From NCBI RefSeq assembly GCF_904849725.1, contig NC_058520.1, positions 538,398,083 to 538,462,082 on the forward strand: a stretch of DNA of 64,000 nucleotides, written 5' to 3'. Shown piece after piece: positions 44,600 through 55,615 of the stretch (its first letter is position 1; each line of letters begins with the position of its first letter). Source of the DNA: Hordeum vulgare subsp. vulgare. Lineage: Eukaryota; Streptophyta; Magnoliopsida; Poales; Poaceae. The notes under the pieces were generated by a model. It made no database searches, was not told where the DNA came from, and saw only the letters and a program-made list of their open reading frames with translations. The position numbers were made by a program, and so were the translations under genes.

Positions 44600-45164
44600 C
44601 GCCGCCGCCTGGTTGGGAGCCACGTAACATCACCTTTGACACCAGGGATCATCCCAGATTTGCGGTTGTCGCGGGCGCACACCCCATGATGTGCATCCCC
44701 ACCATCATCAATGTCGGAGTCACCAAGACCCTCATTGACGGAGGCGCTGGGCTCAAGTCATCTTCGTCGCCACCTTTTAGGATCTCAAGGTGCCCTACGA
44801 CTTACTGAGGCCCACGAGGCCCTTCTCCGGGGTGGTTGGCAGGATCGCGACCCCCCTATGGGGGATACACATCCCTGTCACCTTTGGAGCGCAACGTAAC
44901 TACCGCACCGAGCTCATCAACTTCGACGTGGCGCGCATCACCGTGCCGTACAACTCCATCTTGGGTTACCTGGCGCTCGCTAAGTTCATGGCGGCAACCT
45001 ACCCAGGCTACAACGTTGTCAAGATCCATGGGTGCGATGGCATAATTACCGTCAAATGCGACAAGAGGGACACGGTGAGCACTCTAAAGTATGTATGCCA
45101 AGTTGCCAGGGCCACACCCTCGGAAGTTGGAGACGAGGCGACACCCATCAGGCAGTGTCAGTAG
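44600..45164 (+). pseudogene. Element H aspartic protease remnant
   Basis: N-I-T-F-D-T-R-D-H-P-R-F and the active site T-L-I-D-G-G-A-G-L (44728-44754), then a frameshift. In the frame 44790-45164: V-T-F-G-A-Q-R-N-Y-R-T-E and I-L-G-Y-L-A-L-A-K-F-M-A, matching the G-R-P-A-Y-A-R-F-M-A block of C and D. Ends at TAG 45162-45164. Confidence 0.75.
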
Positions 45165-45753
45165 GAAAAACCAAGTGTTCTCTTAGGATCATGCAGAGAT
45201 AGAGAAGGTGTCGGTCGACGGCAGCGCTTCGTGCCCCACGTTCACCATAGGCGCTTGTCTCTCCCCGAGAAAGAGAGGGCGCTTGTTGCCTTCCTCCGAG
45301 AAAATGCATATGTGTTCATGTGGAACACAACCGACTTGTCCGGAGTCCTGAGGGAAGTAATCGAGCATCACCTGCCGGTGTACCCCGGCACGGGCCCCAT
45401 GAATCAAAAAGCACGGCGCCAGTCACCGGAGAAGCGGGAGTTATTGTTCAAGAGGTGCAAAAGCTGCAAGAGGATAGGGTTATCCACGAGGTGCACCACC
45501 CAATGTGGCTTGCTAACGCTGTCGTCATCCCCAAGAAGGGCGACAAGGAGCGGATCTGTGTTGACTTCACTAGTCTCAATAAGGCCTACCCCCATGACCC
45601 CTTCCTGTTGTCACACATCAACCATATCGTGGACTCCACGGCCAACTCTGGCGTTTTGTGCTTCTTGGATGCCTTTTCAGGCTATCACTAGATCAAGATT
45701 GCAGCGAGAGATGTGGAGAAGACATCATTCATCTCCCCGTGTGGGGTATTCTG
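45165..45753 (+). pseudogene. Element H reverse transcriptase, N-terminal half
   Basis: A-F-L-R-E-N-A-Y-V-F-M-W, then, after a frameshift near 45440, W-L-A-N-A-V-V-I-P-K-K-G, D-F-T-S-L-N-K-A-Y-P and F-L-D-A-F-S-G-Y-H. TAG follows at 45689-45691. Ends in S-P-C-G-V-F at the insertion point of element B. The TTCTG here is the left TSD copy, one mismatch to TTCTT. Confidence 0.82.
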
Positions 45754-47411
45754 GGATGTCTAGTACGCAACCTTCTCCTTGTAGACGTTGTTGGGCCTCC
45801 AAATGCAGAGGTTTGTAGGACAGTAGCAATTTTCCCTCAAGTGGGTGACCTAAGGTTTATCAATCAGCGGGAGGCGTAGTATGAAGATGGTCACTCTCAA
45901 GCAACCCTGCAACCAAATAACAAAGAGTCTCTTGTGTCCCCAACACACCCAATACAATGATAAGTTGTATAGCTGCACTAGTTCGGCGAAGAGATGGTGA
46001 AACAAGTGCAATATGGATGGTGGATATAGGTTTTCATAATCTGAAATTACAAAAACAGCAAGGTAACAAATGGTAAAAGTGAGCACGAACGGTATTGCAA
46101 TGCGTGGAAACAAGGCCTAGGGTTCATACTTTCACTAGTGGAAGTTCTCTCAGCAAAGATAACATAATTGGATCATATAACTAACCCTCAACATGCAACA
46201 AAGAGTCACTCCAAAGTCACTAATAGCGGAGAACAAACGAAGAGATTATTGTCGGGTACGAAACCACCACAAAGTTATTCTTTCTGATCGGTCTATTCAA
46301 GAGTTCGTACTTGAATAACACCTTAAGATACATATCAACCAAGACCATAATGTCACCTAGATACTCCATTGTCACCTCAAGTATCCGTGGGCATGATTAT
46401 ACGATATGCATCACACAATCTTAGAATCATCTATTCAACCAACACATAGGACTTCAAAGAGTGCCCCGAAGTTTCTACCGGAAAGTCAAAACGTGTGCCA
46501 ACCCCTAGGCATAGGTTCACAATGTCACAAACCCACAAGTTGATCACCGAAACATACATCGAGTACTCACATATATTCACGTGTGCCAACCCATATGCAT
46601 AGGTTCCCATTTGTCACAAACCCGCAAGTTGATCACATCAGATAGACACGTGCAAGACATACATCAAGTGTTCTCAAAGACTCAATCCGATAAGATAACT
46701 TCGAAGGGGAAACTCAATTCATTACAAGAAGGGAGAGGGGGAAGAACATCATAAGATCCAACTATAGTAGCAAAGCCCACGGTACATCGAGATCAAGACA
46801 TCTCAAGAACACGAGAGAGAGAGATCAAAAACATAGTTACTGGTACATACCCTCAGCCCCGAGGGAGAAATACTCCCTCCTCTTCATGGAGATCGCCGGG
46901 ATGATGAAGATGGCCACTGGAGATGGATTCCCCCTCCGGCAGGGTGCCGGAACGGGCTCCAGATTGGTTTTTGGTGGCTACAGAGGCTTGCGGCGGCGGA
47001 ACTCCTGATCTAGGTTTCTTTCTGGAGGTTTCCGTATTTATAATACCAGATGGCGTCGAGAGTAAGTCAGGGGGACCCACGAGGGAGTCACAAGCCCTTG
47101 GGGCGCGACCAGGGGGGTGGGGCGCCCCACGGGCTTGTGGCTTCCTCGCGACTCTTCTCCGGTATCTTTTTCTTCCGGTATTTTTGATATTTTCTAGAAA
47201 AAATCCTTTCACGGATTTTCTTCCGTTTGGACTTTATTTCAAAATCTCCTCTGAAAGGGGTAAAAAACATGGAAAAAACAGGAACTGGCACTTGGCACTG
47301 AGTTAATAAGTTAGTCCCAAAAAATATATAAAAGGTATGCATAACATCCAAAATTTGACAATATAATAGCATGAAACCATCAAAAATTATAGATACGTTG
47401 GAGACGTATCA
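45754..47411 (-). mobile_element. Element B 3' LTR
   Basis: Left copy of the LTR. Its first base is changed (GGATGTC where the 5' LTR has TGATGTC). It shares only its first 400 bp or so (minus-strand sense) with the LTRs of E and F. Confidence 0.85.
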
Positions 47412-50119
47412 AGCATCCCCAAGCTTAACTCTTGCTCGTCATCGAGTAGGGAAGTGATAAAGAATGAATTTTTGATGTGGAATGGTACCTAGCATAGTTG
47501 TCCTTTACAACTTCTTTCACGTGGCATGAATGTTCAGATCCGTAAGATTCGAAACAATAGTTTGCTATTGACATGAAAACAATAATACTTCAAGTATACT
47601 AGCAAAGTAATCATGAACTTTCAAAATAACAAGGCCAATGAAAGTTATCCCTACAAAATCATATAGTCTCGCTATGCTCCATCATCCTCACACAACTAAT
47701 GTAAATCATGCACAACCCCGGTATTGGCCAAGTAATTTTTTTTGCACTCTTACTTTCTCAAACTTTTTATAACTATCACGCAATACATGAGCGTGAGCTA
47801 TGGATATATCACTATAGGTGGAATAGAGTGTGGTGGTGGCTGTGAGACAAAAAGGAGGAGATGGTCACATTGACTCGGCGTATCAAAAGGCTATGGAGAT
47901 GCCCATTAATAGATATCAATGCGAATGAGTAGGGATTGCCATACAAGAGATGCACTAGAGCTATAAGTATGTGAAATCTCAAAAGTAGAACTAGTGGGTG
48001 TGCATCCAACTTGCTTGCTCACGAAGACCTAGGGAAATTTTGAGGAAGCCCATCATTGGAATATACAAGCCAAGTTATATAATGAAGATTCCCACTAGCA
48101 TGTGGTAGTGACAAAGCAAGAAGCTCTCAATCATGAAGAACATGGTGCTATCATGAAGCACAAGGTGGAAAAAGATAGTAGCATTGTCCCTTCTCACTTT
48201 TTCTCTCTTTTCTCTCTTTTTCATTTGGGCTCTTAGGCCTCTCTTTTTTCTTTTCTTTTCTTTTCTCCTTTTTTTTGTTTTTGGGCTCTTTGGCCTCTTT
48301 TTTTTCCACACATGGGACAATGCTCTAATAATGATGATCATCACACTTTTATTTACTCACAGCTCAAAATGATGATGACTCTATAGGAAATGCCTCCGGC
48401 AGTGTACCGGGATGTGCAACGATCTAGCATGGCGTATGACGTTGAAACATCTCGCTAGCTATCTTACGATCATGCAAAGGCAATATGAGAGTGACGGCAC
48501 AAGTCATGAGACGGAACGGTGGGAGTTGCATGACAATATATCTTGGAATGGCTATGAAAATGCCATAGTAGGTAGGTATGATGGCTATTTTGAGGGAGGT
48601 ACATGGTGGGTTTTGTGCACCGACAAAAGTTGCGCGGTACTAGAGAGGCTAACAATGGTGTAAGGTGAAAGTGCATCTATACCATGGACTCACATTATTC
48701 ATGAAGAACTCACATACTAGTTGCGGAAGTTTTTATTAGTAGTCGAAACAAAGTGCTAAACGCATACTCCGAGGGGAAGGGTTGGTAGGTGTTAACGATC
48801 GCGCGATCCCGACCTCAACACAAAGGATGACAATCAATAGATCAATTATGCTCCGACTTCCTAACATAGCGGTTCACCATACGTGCATGCTACGGGAATC
48901 ACCAACTTCAACACAAGTATTTCTAGATTCACAACACGCTACTAACATAACTCCTATTATTACTGAATCCACGTCTCAAAACTAACTGAGAGGAATCAAA
49001 ACTTCTCTTTCTATTCAATGCACATGAAGATGGAGGTTTTTGTATCCTCTTTGGGTACCTATCACATTTGGGACTACTTTCATAGCATAAGCGAACTAGC
49101 AAATCGCGCACCGCCGTGCTCTAAAGATATAAGTGAAGCACAAGAGCAAAAGTATCTAGCTCAAAAGATATAAGTGAAGCACAAGAGCAAAAGTATCTAG
49201 CTCAAAAGATATAAGTGAAGCACAAGAGCAAAAGTGTCTAGCTCAAAAGATATAAGTGAAGCACTATGAGCATTCTAGCAAAATGACGATGACTGCATGT
49301 CTCTCTCTCTCTCGAAAGGTGTGCAGAAAGAATGATTGTGACACAACAAAAAGAAAAGACTCCTATGATACAAGACGCTCCAAGCAAAACACATATCATG
49401 TGGTGAATAAAAATATAGCCCCAAGTAAACTTACCGATGGATTGAAGACGAAAGAGGGGATGCCTTCCCGGGGCATCCCCAAGCTTAGGCTTTCTGGTAT
49501 CCTTGAATATGGCTTGGAATGCCTTGGGCATCCCCAATCTTAGGCTCTTGCCACTCCTTATTCTATAGTCCATCTAAACTCTACCCAAAACTTGAAAACT
49601 TCACAACACAAAACTTAACGGAACTTCGTGAGATGGGTTAGTATGATAACGAGAAAATCAATCACTTGGGTACTGTCAAAACAAGACTCATAATTATTTT
49701 CACACAATGCCTACTGTATCTTACTATGTGCATAATTTATATTACTCAAAATAATCTATGGAAACACCAAAACAAGCAAACTATGCATTGAAAACAGAAT
49801 CTGTCAAAAACAGAACAGTCTGTAATGATCTGAATGATCACCATACTTATGCACCTCCCAAAATTCTGAAAAATTAAGACAGTAAGGGAAATTTTCATAT
49901 AAATCAGCAACAAAAATAATAAACTCAAAATCTCTTTCTGGATAGAAATGAAAAATAATTTAGTGAGCAGAAAGTTTTTGTCTTTTTCCAGCATGATCAA
50001 GCAACTATCACCCAAGCTATATAAAGGCTTTACTTGGCACAAACGCTAATTAAAACACGAAAAACACAATCATAACAGAATTATGATGGTGTGGAAAAAT
50101 AAAAAGCATAAATAAATTC
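47412..50119 (-). other. Element B 3' internal region
   Basis: Non-coding. Aligns in reverse with F 55616-58224 and directly with A. Contains the polypurine motif AAGCTTGGGGATGC next to the LTR (reversed, 47413-47427), two internal copies near 49472 and 49525, a GGGATGCC/GGCATCCC inverted repeat near 49457-49479, a pyrimidine-rich tract (48190-48305) and a 41-bp tandem repeat. No ORF is supported. Confidence 0.7.
49123..49262. repeat. 41-bp tandem repeat, 3.4 copies
   Basis: AAAGATATAAGTGAAGCAC starts at 49123, 49164, 49205 and 49246. Element F has little more than one copy at the homologous place (about 56480-56545), so the array expanded in B after the two diverged. Confidence 0.93.
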
Positions 50120-50168
50120 ATTGGGTTTCCTCCCAACAAGCGCTATTGTTTAACGCCCTTAGCTAGGC
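50120..50168 (-). other. Conserved hairpin motif after the element B ORF
   Basis: On the minus strand: GCCTAGCTAAGGGCG, then AACAA-TAGCGC-TTGTT (hairpin), then TTGGGAGG..AACCCAAT (second hairpin). It begins 18 bp after the ORF stop. A near-identical motif follows the unrelated gag ORF of F (55567-55615). Confidence 0.75.
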
Positions 50169-50185
50169 ATTGATTTCAATGATGC

Positions 50186-51027
50186 TCACATAAAAGGTAA
50201 GGATTGAAACACAACGAGAGCATCATGGAGAATATGGCTAACACATTTAAGTCTAACCCACTTCCTATGCATAGGGATTTTGTGAACAAACAACTTATTG
50301 GAGCAAGAATCAACTAGCATAGGAAGGCAAAACAAGCATAGCTTCAAAAATTTCAACACATGGAGAGGAAGCTTGATACTATTGCAATAAGTAGAAGCAT
50401 ATGATCCTCTCTGATAGTAATTTTCAGTAGCATCATGAATGAATTCAACAATATAACCAGCACCTAAGGCTTTCTTTTCATGATCTACAAGCATAGGTAT
50501 TTAACTACTCTCCACATAAGGAAATCTATTCTCAAGAATAGTAGTGGGAGTATCGTAAAAGACTTGAGCACTACAAATTGTGTCCATAATGAAAAAGCAA
50601 GGTTTAGCAAAAGGGTTCTCAAGAGTATGACAAGTCGTATCATCCCTCTTCTTTATAGCATAAGTATCCTCACAATAATCATCATAGATAGGGGGCATGT
50701 TTCATCAAAATGATTTTGATCATTCAAAGTGGAAGAACTAAAAAGATAATCTTCATCAAATATAGCATCCCCAAGCTTGTGGCTTTGCATATCATTAGAA
50801 TCATGGGTATTCATAGAATTCATGCTAACAACATTGCAATCATGCTCATCATTCACATATTCTATGCCAAGCATTCTATGTAATTCTTCTTTCAGCACTT
50901 GAGCACAATTTTCCTTCCCATCATGCTCACGAAAGACATTGAAAAGATGGAGCATATGAGGCATCCTCAATTCCATTTTTTGTAGTTTTCTAGCGAAAGA
51001 ACAAGAAACAAAAAGATTCGATTGCAA
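50186..51027 (-). pseudogene. Element B ORF remnant, unknown protein
   Basis: Three successive frames on the minus strand (51027-50653, 50698-50501, 50494-50186) form one acidic, Asp/His/Cys-rich protein with V-N-D-E-H-D-C-N-V-V, Y-D-D-Y-C-E-D and F-I-H-D-A-T-E-N-Y-Y. I recall similar hypothetical proteins annotated in wheat repeats but know no function. There is no gag, protease or RT motif. Two frameshifts make it a pseudogene. Confidence 0.6.
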
Positions 51028-51057
51028 GATCTAAAGATATACCTTCAAGCGCTAACC

Positions 51058-51075
51058 TCCCCAGCAATGGCGCCA
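51058..51075 (-). other. Second, degenerate primer-binding-site copy
   Basis: On the minus strand TGGCGCCATTGCTGGGGA, followed downstream by a copy of flanking DNA (CCAGAAAAATGCTT). It lies 62 bp internal to the true PBS and is a duplicated PBS region with two mismatches to tRNA-Asp. Confidence 0.75.
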
Positions 51076-51119
51076 GAAAAATGCTTCGTTGACGGGATGT
51101 TAGTGCCGCTTACCTAGCC

Positions 51120-51137
51120 TCCTCGGCAACGGCGCCA
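51120..51137 (-). other. Element B primer binding site (tRNA-Asp)
   Basis: On the minus strand TGGCGCCGTTGCCGAGGA, 10 bp from the 5' LTR end, one mismatch to the complement of the plant tRNA-Asp 3' end. tRNA-Asp priming is typical of Athila-lineage elements. Confidence 0.85.
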
Positions 51138-51147
51138 GAAAAATGCT

Positions 51148-52808
51148 TGATGTCTACTAGGCAACCTTCTCCTTGTAGACGTTGTTGGGCCTCCAAGTGC
51201 AGAGGTTTGTAGGACAATAGCAATTTTCCCTCAAGTTGGTGGCCTAAGGTTTATCAATCCACGGGAGGCGTAGGATGAAGATGGTCTCTCTCAAGCAACC
51301 CTGCAACCAAATAACAAAGAGTCTCTTGTGTACCCAACACACCCAATACAATGATAAGTTGTATAGGTGCACTAGTTCGGCGAAGAGATGGTGAAACAAG
51401 TGCAACATGGATGGTAGATATAGGTTTTTGTAATCTGAAATTACAAAAACAGCAAGGTAACAAATGGTAAAAGTGAGCACGAACAGTATTGCAATGCATG
51501 GAAACAAGGCCTAGGGTTCATACTTTCACTAGTGGAAGTTCTCTCAGCAAAGATAACATAATTGGATCATATAACTAGCCCTCAACATGCAACAAAGAGT
51601 CACTCCAAAGTCACTAATAGCGGAGAACAAACAAAGAGATTATTGTCGGGTACGAAACCACCACAAAGTTATTCTTTCTGATCGATCTATTCAAGAGTTC
51701 GTACTAGAATAACACCTTAAGATACATATCAACCAAGACCCTAATGTCACCTAGATACTCCATTGTCACCTCAAGTATCCATGGCCATGATTATTCGATA
51801 TGTATCACACAATCTCAGAATCATCTATTCAACCAACACATAGGACATCAAAGAGTGCCCCGAAGTTTCTACCGGAGAGTCAAACCGTGTGCCAACCCCT
51901 ATGCATAGGTTCCCAATGTCACTAACCCGCAAGTTGATCACCAAAACATACATCGAGTACTCACATGAATCCACGTGTGCCAACCCATATGCATAGGTTC
52001 CCAATTGTCACAAACCCGCAAGTTGATCGCAGCAGATGGACACGTGCAAGACATACATCAAGTGTTCTCAAAGACTCAATCCGATAAGATAACTTCAAAG
52101 GGGAAACTCAATTCATTACAAGAAGGGAGAGGGGGAAGAACATCATAAGATCCAACTATAGTAGCAAAGCCCACGGTACATCGAGATCAAGACATCTCAA
52201 GAACACGAGAGAGAGAGAGATCAAACACCTAGCTACTGGTACATACCCTCAGCCCCGAGGGAGAACTACTCCCTCCTCGTCATGGAGATCGCCGGGATGA
52301 TGAAGATGGCCACCGGAGATGGATTCCCCCTCCGGCAGGGTGCCGGAACGGGCTCTAGATTAGTTTTTGGTGGCTACTGAGGTTTGCGGCGGTGGAACTC
52401 CCGATCTTGGTTTCTTTCTGGAGGTTTCCGTATTTATAAGACCAGATGGCGTCAAGAACAAGTCAGGGGGACCCACGAGGGAGTCACAAGCCCTTGGGGC
52501 ACTGCCAGGGGGGTGGGGGCGCCCCACAGGCTTGTGGCTTCCTCGGGACTCTTCTCCGGTATCTTTTTCTTCCGATATTTTTGATATTTTTCAGAAAAAA
52601 TCTTTTCGGGGATTTTCTTCCGTTTGGACTTTGTTTCAAAATCTCCTCTGAAAGGAGTCAAAAACATGGAAAAATCAGGAACTGGCACTTGGCACTAAGT
52701 TAATAAGTTAGTCCCAAAAAATATATAAAAGGTATGCATAACATCCAAAGTTTGACAAGATAATAGCATGAAACCATCAAAAATTATAGATACGTTGGAG
52801 ACGTATCA
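51148..52808 (-). promoter_or_regulatory. Element B 5' LTR
   Basis: 1661 bp. Starts TGATACGTCTCC at 52808 on the minus strand and ends GACATCA at 51148. The adjoining host bases TTCTT (52809-52813) are the right TSD. Confidence 0.88.
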
Positions 52809-53083
52809 TTCTTCTATGTATGCATGCCCTTAGACCTGAAGAGCATGGGGGCCACCTTTCATAGGTTGATGCGCATCACGCTAGGGCCCTAGCTAGGAAG
52901 GAATGCGGAGGCCTACGCTGATGACATCATGGTCAAGACGCATGAGGCCAGAACACTCAAATAAGACCTGGAGGAGCCATTCGCCAACCTGTGCAAGGTC
53001 AATTTGAAGCTCAACCCCGACAAGTGCGTCTTTGGAGTCCCCTTGGGCAAGCTTCTCGGCTTCCTGGTGTCTCACCGGGGGAC
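52809..53083 (+). pseudogene. Element H reverse transcriptase, catalytic part
   Basis: Continues S-P-C-G-V-F as F-Y-V-C-M-P-L-D-L-K-S-M-G-A-T-F. The catalytic box is Y-A-D-D (52914-52925). G-V-P-L-G-K-L-L-G-F-L-V-S-H-R-G then leads into the TSD GGGAC, where F begins. Stops interrupt it (G-P-stop-L-G-R-N, and another after T-L-K). This 275-bp island is bounded by two insertions of opposite orientation. Confidence 0.88.
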
Positions 53084-54617
53084 TGATACGTCTCCAATGT
53101 ATCTATAATTTTTTATGGTTTCATGCTATTATCTTGTCAAACTTTGGATGTTTTGTATGCATTTTATATCTTTTTGGGACTAACCTATTAACTTAGTGCC
53201 AAGTGCCAGTTCCTGTTTTTTCCATGTTTTTGACCCTTTTCAGAGGAGGATTTTAAATGGAGTCCAAATGGAATAAAACTTCCGAAAAGATTTTTTCCGA
53301 AACAGAAGACAATGGGGAGACTTGAGAACCAAGGCAGAGGGTCACCAGGTACCCCACAAGCCCTCATGGCGCGGCCATGGGGGGCACGCCTCCCAGGCTT
53401 GTGGGCTCCCTGGGCCTCCTCTGCCCTAGCTCCTTCACCTATATATTCCCTAAAATCCCAGAAAAAATCAGGAGATCCACGAAAATACTTTTCCACCGCC
53501 GCAAGCTTCTGTCTCCGCAAGATCCCATCTGGGGCACGTTCTGGTGCCCTGTCGGAGGGGAGATTCGGATACAGAGGTCTTCTTCATCAACACCGTGACC
53601 TCTCCGATGTGCGTGAGTAGTTCACCATAGACCTACGGGTCCATAGCTAGTAGCTAGATGTCTTCTTCTCTCTCTTGGATCTTCAATACAAAGTTCTCCC
53701 TGATCTTCATGGAGATCTATCCGATGTAATCTTCTTTTGCGGTTTGTTTGTCGAGATCCGATGAATTGTGGATTTATGATCAGATTATCTATGGATCTTA
53801 TTTGAGTTTCTTCTGATCTCTTATATGCATGATTTCATATCCTTGTAATTCTCTTCGAGTTGTGGGTTTTGTTTGGCCAACTTGATCTATGATTCTTGCA
53901 ATGGGAGAAGTGCTTGGTTTTGGGTTCATACCGTGCGGTGACCTCACCCAGTGATAGAAAGGGTAGTGAGGCATGCATCGTGTTGTTGCCATCAAGGGTA
54001 AAAAGTGGGGTTTTCATCATTGGTTTGAGTTTATCCCTCTACATCATGTCATCTTGCTTAAGGCGTTACTCTGTTCGTCATGAACTCAATACACTAGATG
54101 CATGCTGGATAGCGGTCGATGTGTGGAGTAATAGTAGTAGATGCAAAAAGTATCGGACGTGATGCCTATATGTATGATCATTGCCTTAGATATCTTCATG
54201 ACTTTGCACGGTTCTATCAATTGCTCGACGGTAATTTGATCATCCACCGTAATATTTCTATTTTGCGAGAAGCCTCTAGTGAACACTATGGCCCCCGGAT
54301 CTACTTCACAGTAATTTGATCTTTTCAGCCTTACACTTTTACTTCGTTGTACTTTCCGCCTTGAGATCTCACTTTGCAATTAATCTTGAAGGGATTGACA
54401 ACCCCTTCATGGCGTTGGGTGCAAGCTCTTTTGTGTTTGCGCAGGTACTCTGGACTTGACAAGATTCTCCTACTGGATTGATACCTTCGTTCTCAAACTG
54501 AGGGAAACACTTACTACTCCTGTGCAGCATCACCCTTTCCTCTTCAACGGAAAAACCAACGCAAGCCAAGTCTCCGTCAACGTGCCAATTTCTGGCGCTG
54601 TTGTTTGAGAAATAGCA
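53084..54617 (+). promoter_or_regulatory. Element F 5' LTR
   Basis: TG...CA, 1534 bp. CTATATATT near 53439-53447 is the probable TATA box. Contains GGTGACCTCACCCAGTGA-type text shared with E, and a TTCTGGCGCTGTTG near its end that resembles the PBS. Confidence 0.9.
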
Positions 54618-54627
54618 GAAGGATTTC

Positions 54628-54645
54628 TGGCGTCGTTGCCGGGGA
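54628..54645 (+). other. Element F primer binding site (tRNA-Asp)
   Basis: TGGCGTCGTTGCCGGGGA, 10 bp after the LTR, one mismatch to the complement of tRNA-Asp. Confidence 0.88.
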
Positions 54646-54778
54646 GGATCAAGTCAAGAACTCATCCACGTAAGTGTCGCAAACTCATCTCTTGCATTTA
54701 CTTTTTTTTGCCTCTCGTTTTCCTCTCCCCCGCTTCTGAAAAACAAAAATTTACAAAAATATTTTCCCTTTTCTTCGT

Positions 54779-55552
54779 TTGCCTTTTTTGTTTGCCCTTT
54801 TTTTCTCGCTTGCTTCTTGTTCGCTTGTGTGGGATAGTCTACCTGTCCTTTTGGCTAGACCCACCGCTCTGAACGATACTTCCGAGAACGAAGTTCTCAA
54901 TTTCAAGCAAAATGAGGAAGAAAACTTAAAGGATGCTTGGTATAGGATTTGCAATGCTCAGAGTAGATCTACTCGTAAGCAATCTACTACCGTCCTGCTT
55001 CGTAGTTTTTATGTGGGTATTTCTCCTTGGAATAGGTATATTCTTGACACCATCGTAGGCGTAAATTTCTTGGGTAGCCATACCGTTGATTCTTATGGAG
55101 CTGTAATAAATTTGGTAGGTTCACCCCCACTCATTTTTAATGGAACTACCTTAACTCTGGAACATGTGATGCGTAGGCTGGACGTCATTGAAAATAAAGT
55201 TGCTACGATTGAACTCATTGAGAATTTGGATAAAAAGATCCACAATCAAATCACTCAGTACGGATCCAAGGTGGGAATGGTTTTGAAAAATTTAAAGGAG
55301 AAGGAACCCACAGTTAACGAAAAACTAGGTCATGATTCCGCTAGGATTGGCAAACTAGAGGATGTTATAACCAAGTTGGGTTCCGCTTTTGCCGCTGTGC
55401 AGAATACTCCAAACGTTGCCCACAATAAGGCCACCAAGTCTATTTTTGTTCCTAAAAATAGTGGTGAATCATCTAGTAAGAAAGATGAAGACCTTAATAT
55501 GATGAGTGATCACACTACTTATGGTTTGAGCACCAAAGACGACGATACGTGA
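54779..55552 (+). CDS. Element F gag-like ORF
   Basis: 257 codons from the first in-frame ATG. Residues 1-27 are hydrophobic and read through a T-rich leader, so the true start is uncertain. From about residue 28 the protein is gag-like: L-N-F-K-Q-N-E-E-E-N-L-K-D-A-W (40-54), L-L-R-S-F-Y-V-G (73-80) and L-T-L-E-H-V-M-R-R-L-D-V-I-E (125-138), then a helical, probably coiled-coil region (130-200) and a polar tail. This resembles Athila/Sabrina gag proteins. No zinc knuckle, protease or RT follows, so the product would need pol from a relative. It is open throughout. Confidence 0.7.
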   Translation: MPFLFALFFSLASCSLVWDSLPVLLARPTALNDTSENEVLNFKQNEEENLKDAWYRICNAQSRSTRKQSTTVLLRSFYVGISPWNRYILDTIVGVNFLGSHTVDSYGAVINLVGSPPLIFNGTTLTLEHVMRRLDVIENKVATIELIENLDKKIHNQITQYGSKVGMVLKNLKEKEPTVNEKLGHDSARIGKLEDVITKLGSAFAAVQNTPNVAHNKATKSIFVPKNSGESSSKKDEDLNMMSDHTTYGLSTKDDDT

Positions 55553-55566
55553 TTCTATCACTTTAT

Positions 55567-55615
55567 GCCTAGCTAAGGGCGTTAAACAATAGCGCTTGTT
55601 GGGAGGCAACCCAAT
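55567..55615 (+). other. Conserved hairpin motif after gag
   Basis: GCCTAGCTAAGGGCG, then AACAATAGCGCTTGTT (5-bp stem with palindrome AGCGCT), then TTGGGAGGCAACCCAA (5-bp stem), 15 bp after the gag stop. Element B has the same motif 18 bp after its different ORF. Confidence 0.78.

Larger units (their letters stand above)
45754..52808 (-). mobile_element. Element B: Athila-lineage, WHAM/Sabrina-type, non-autonomous
   Basis: 7055 bp on the minus strand. LTRs 45754-47411 and 51148-52808 (1658 and 1661 bp), TSD TTCTG/TTCTT. The LTR starts TGATACGTCTCC and ends GACATCA in the 5' copy. PBS complementary to tRNA-Asp. The internal 3.7 kb has one decayed ORF and no pol. Inserted in the reverse transcriptase of H. 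WHAM is my best guess for the family. Confidence 0.85.
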
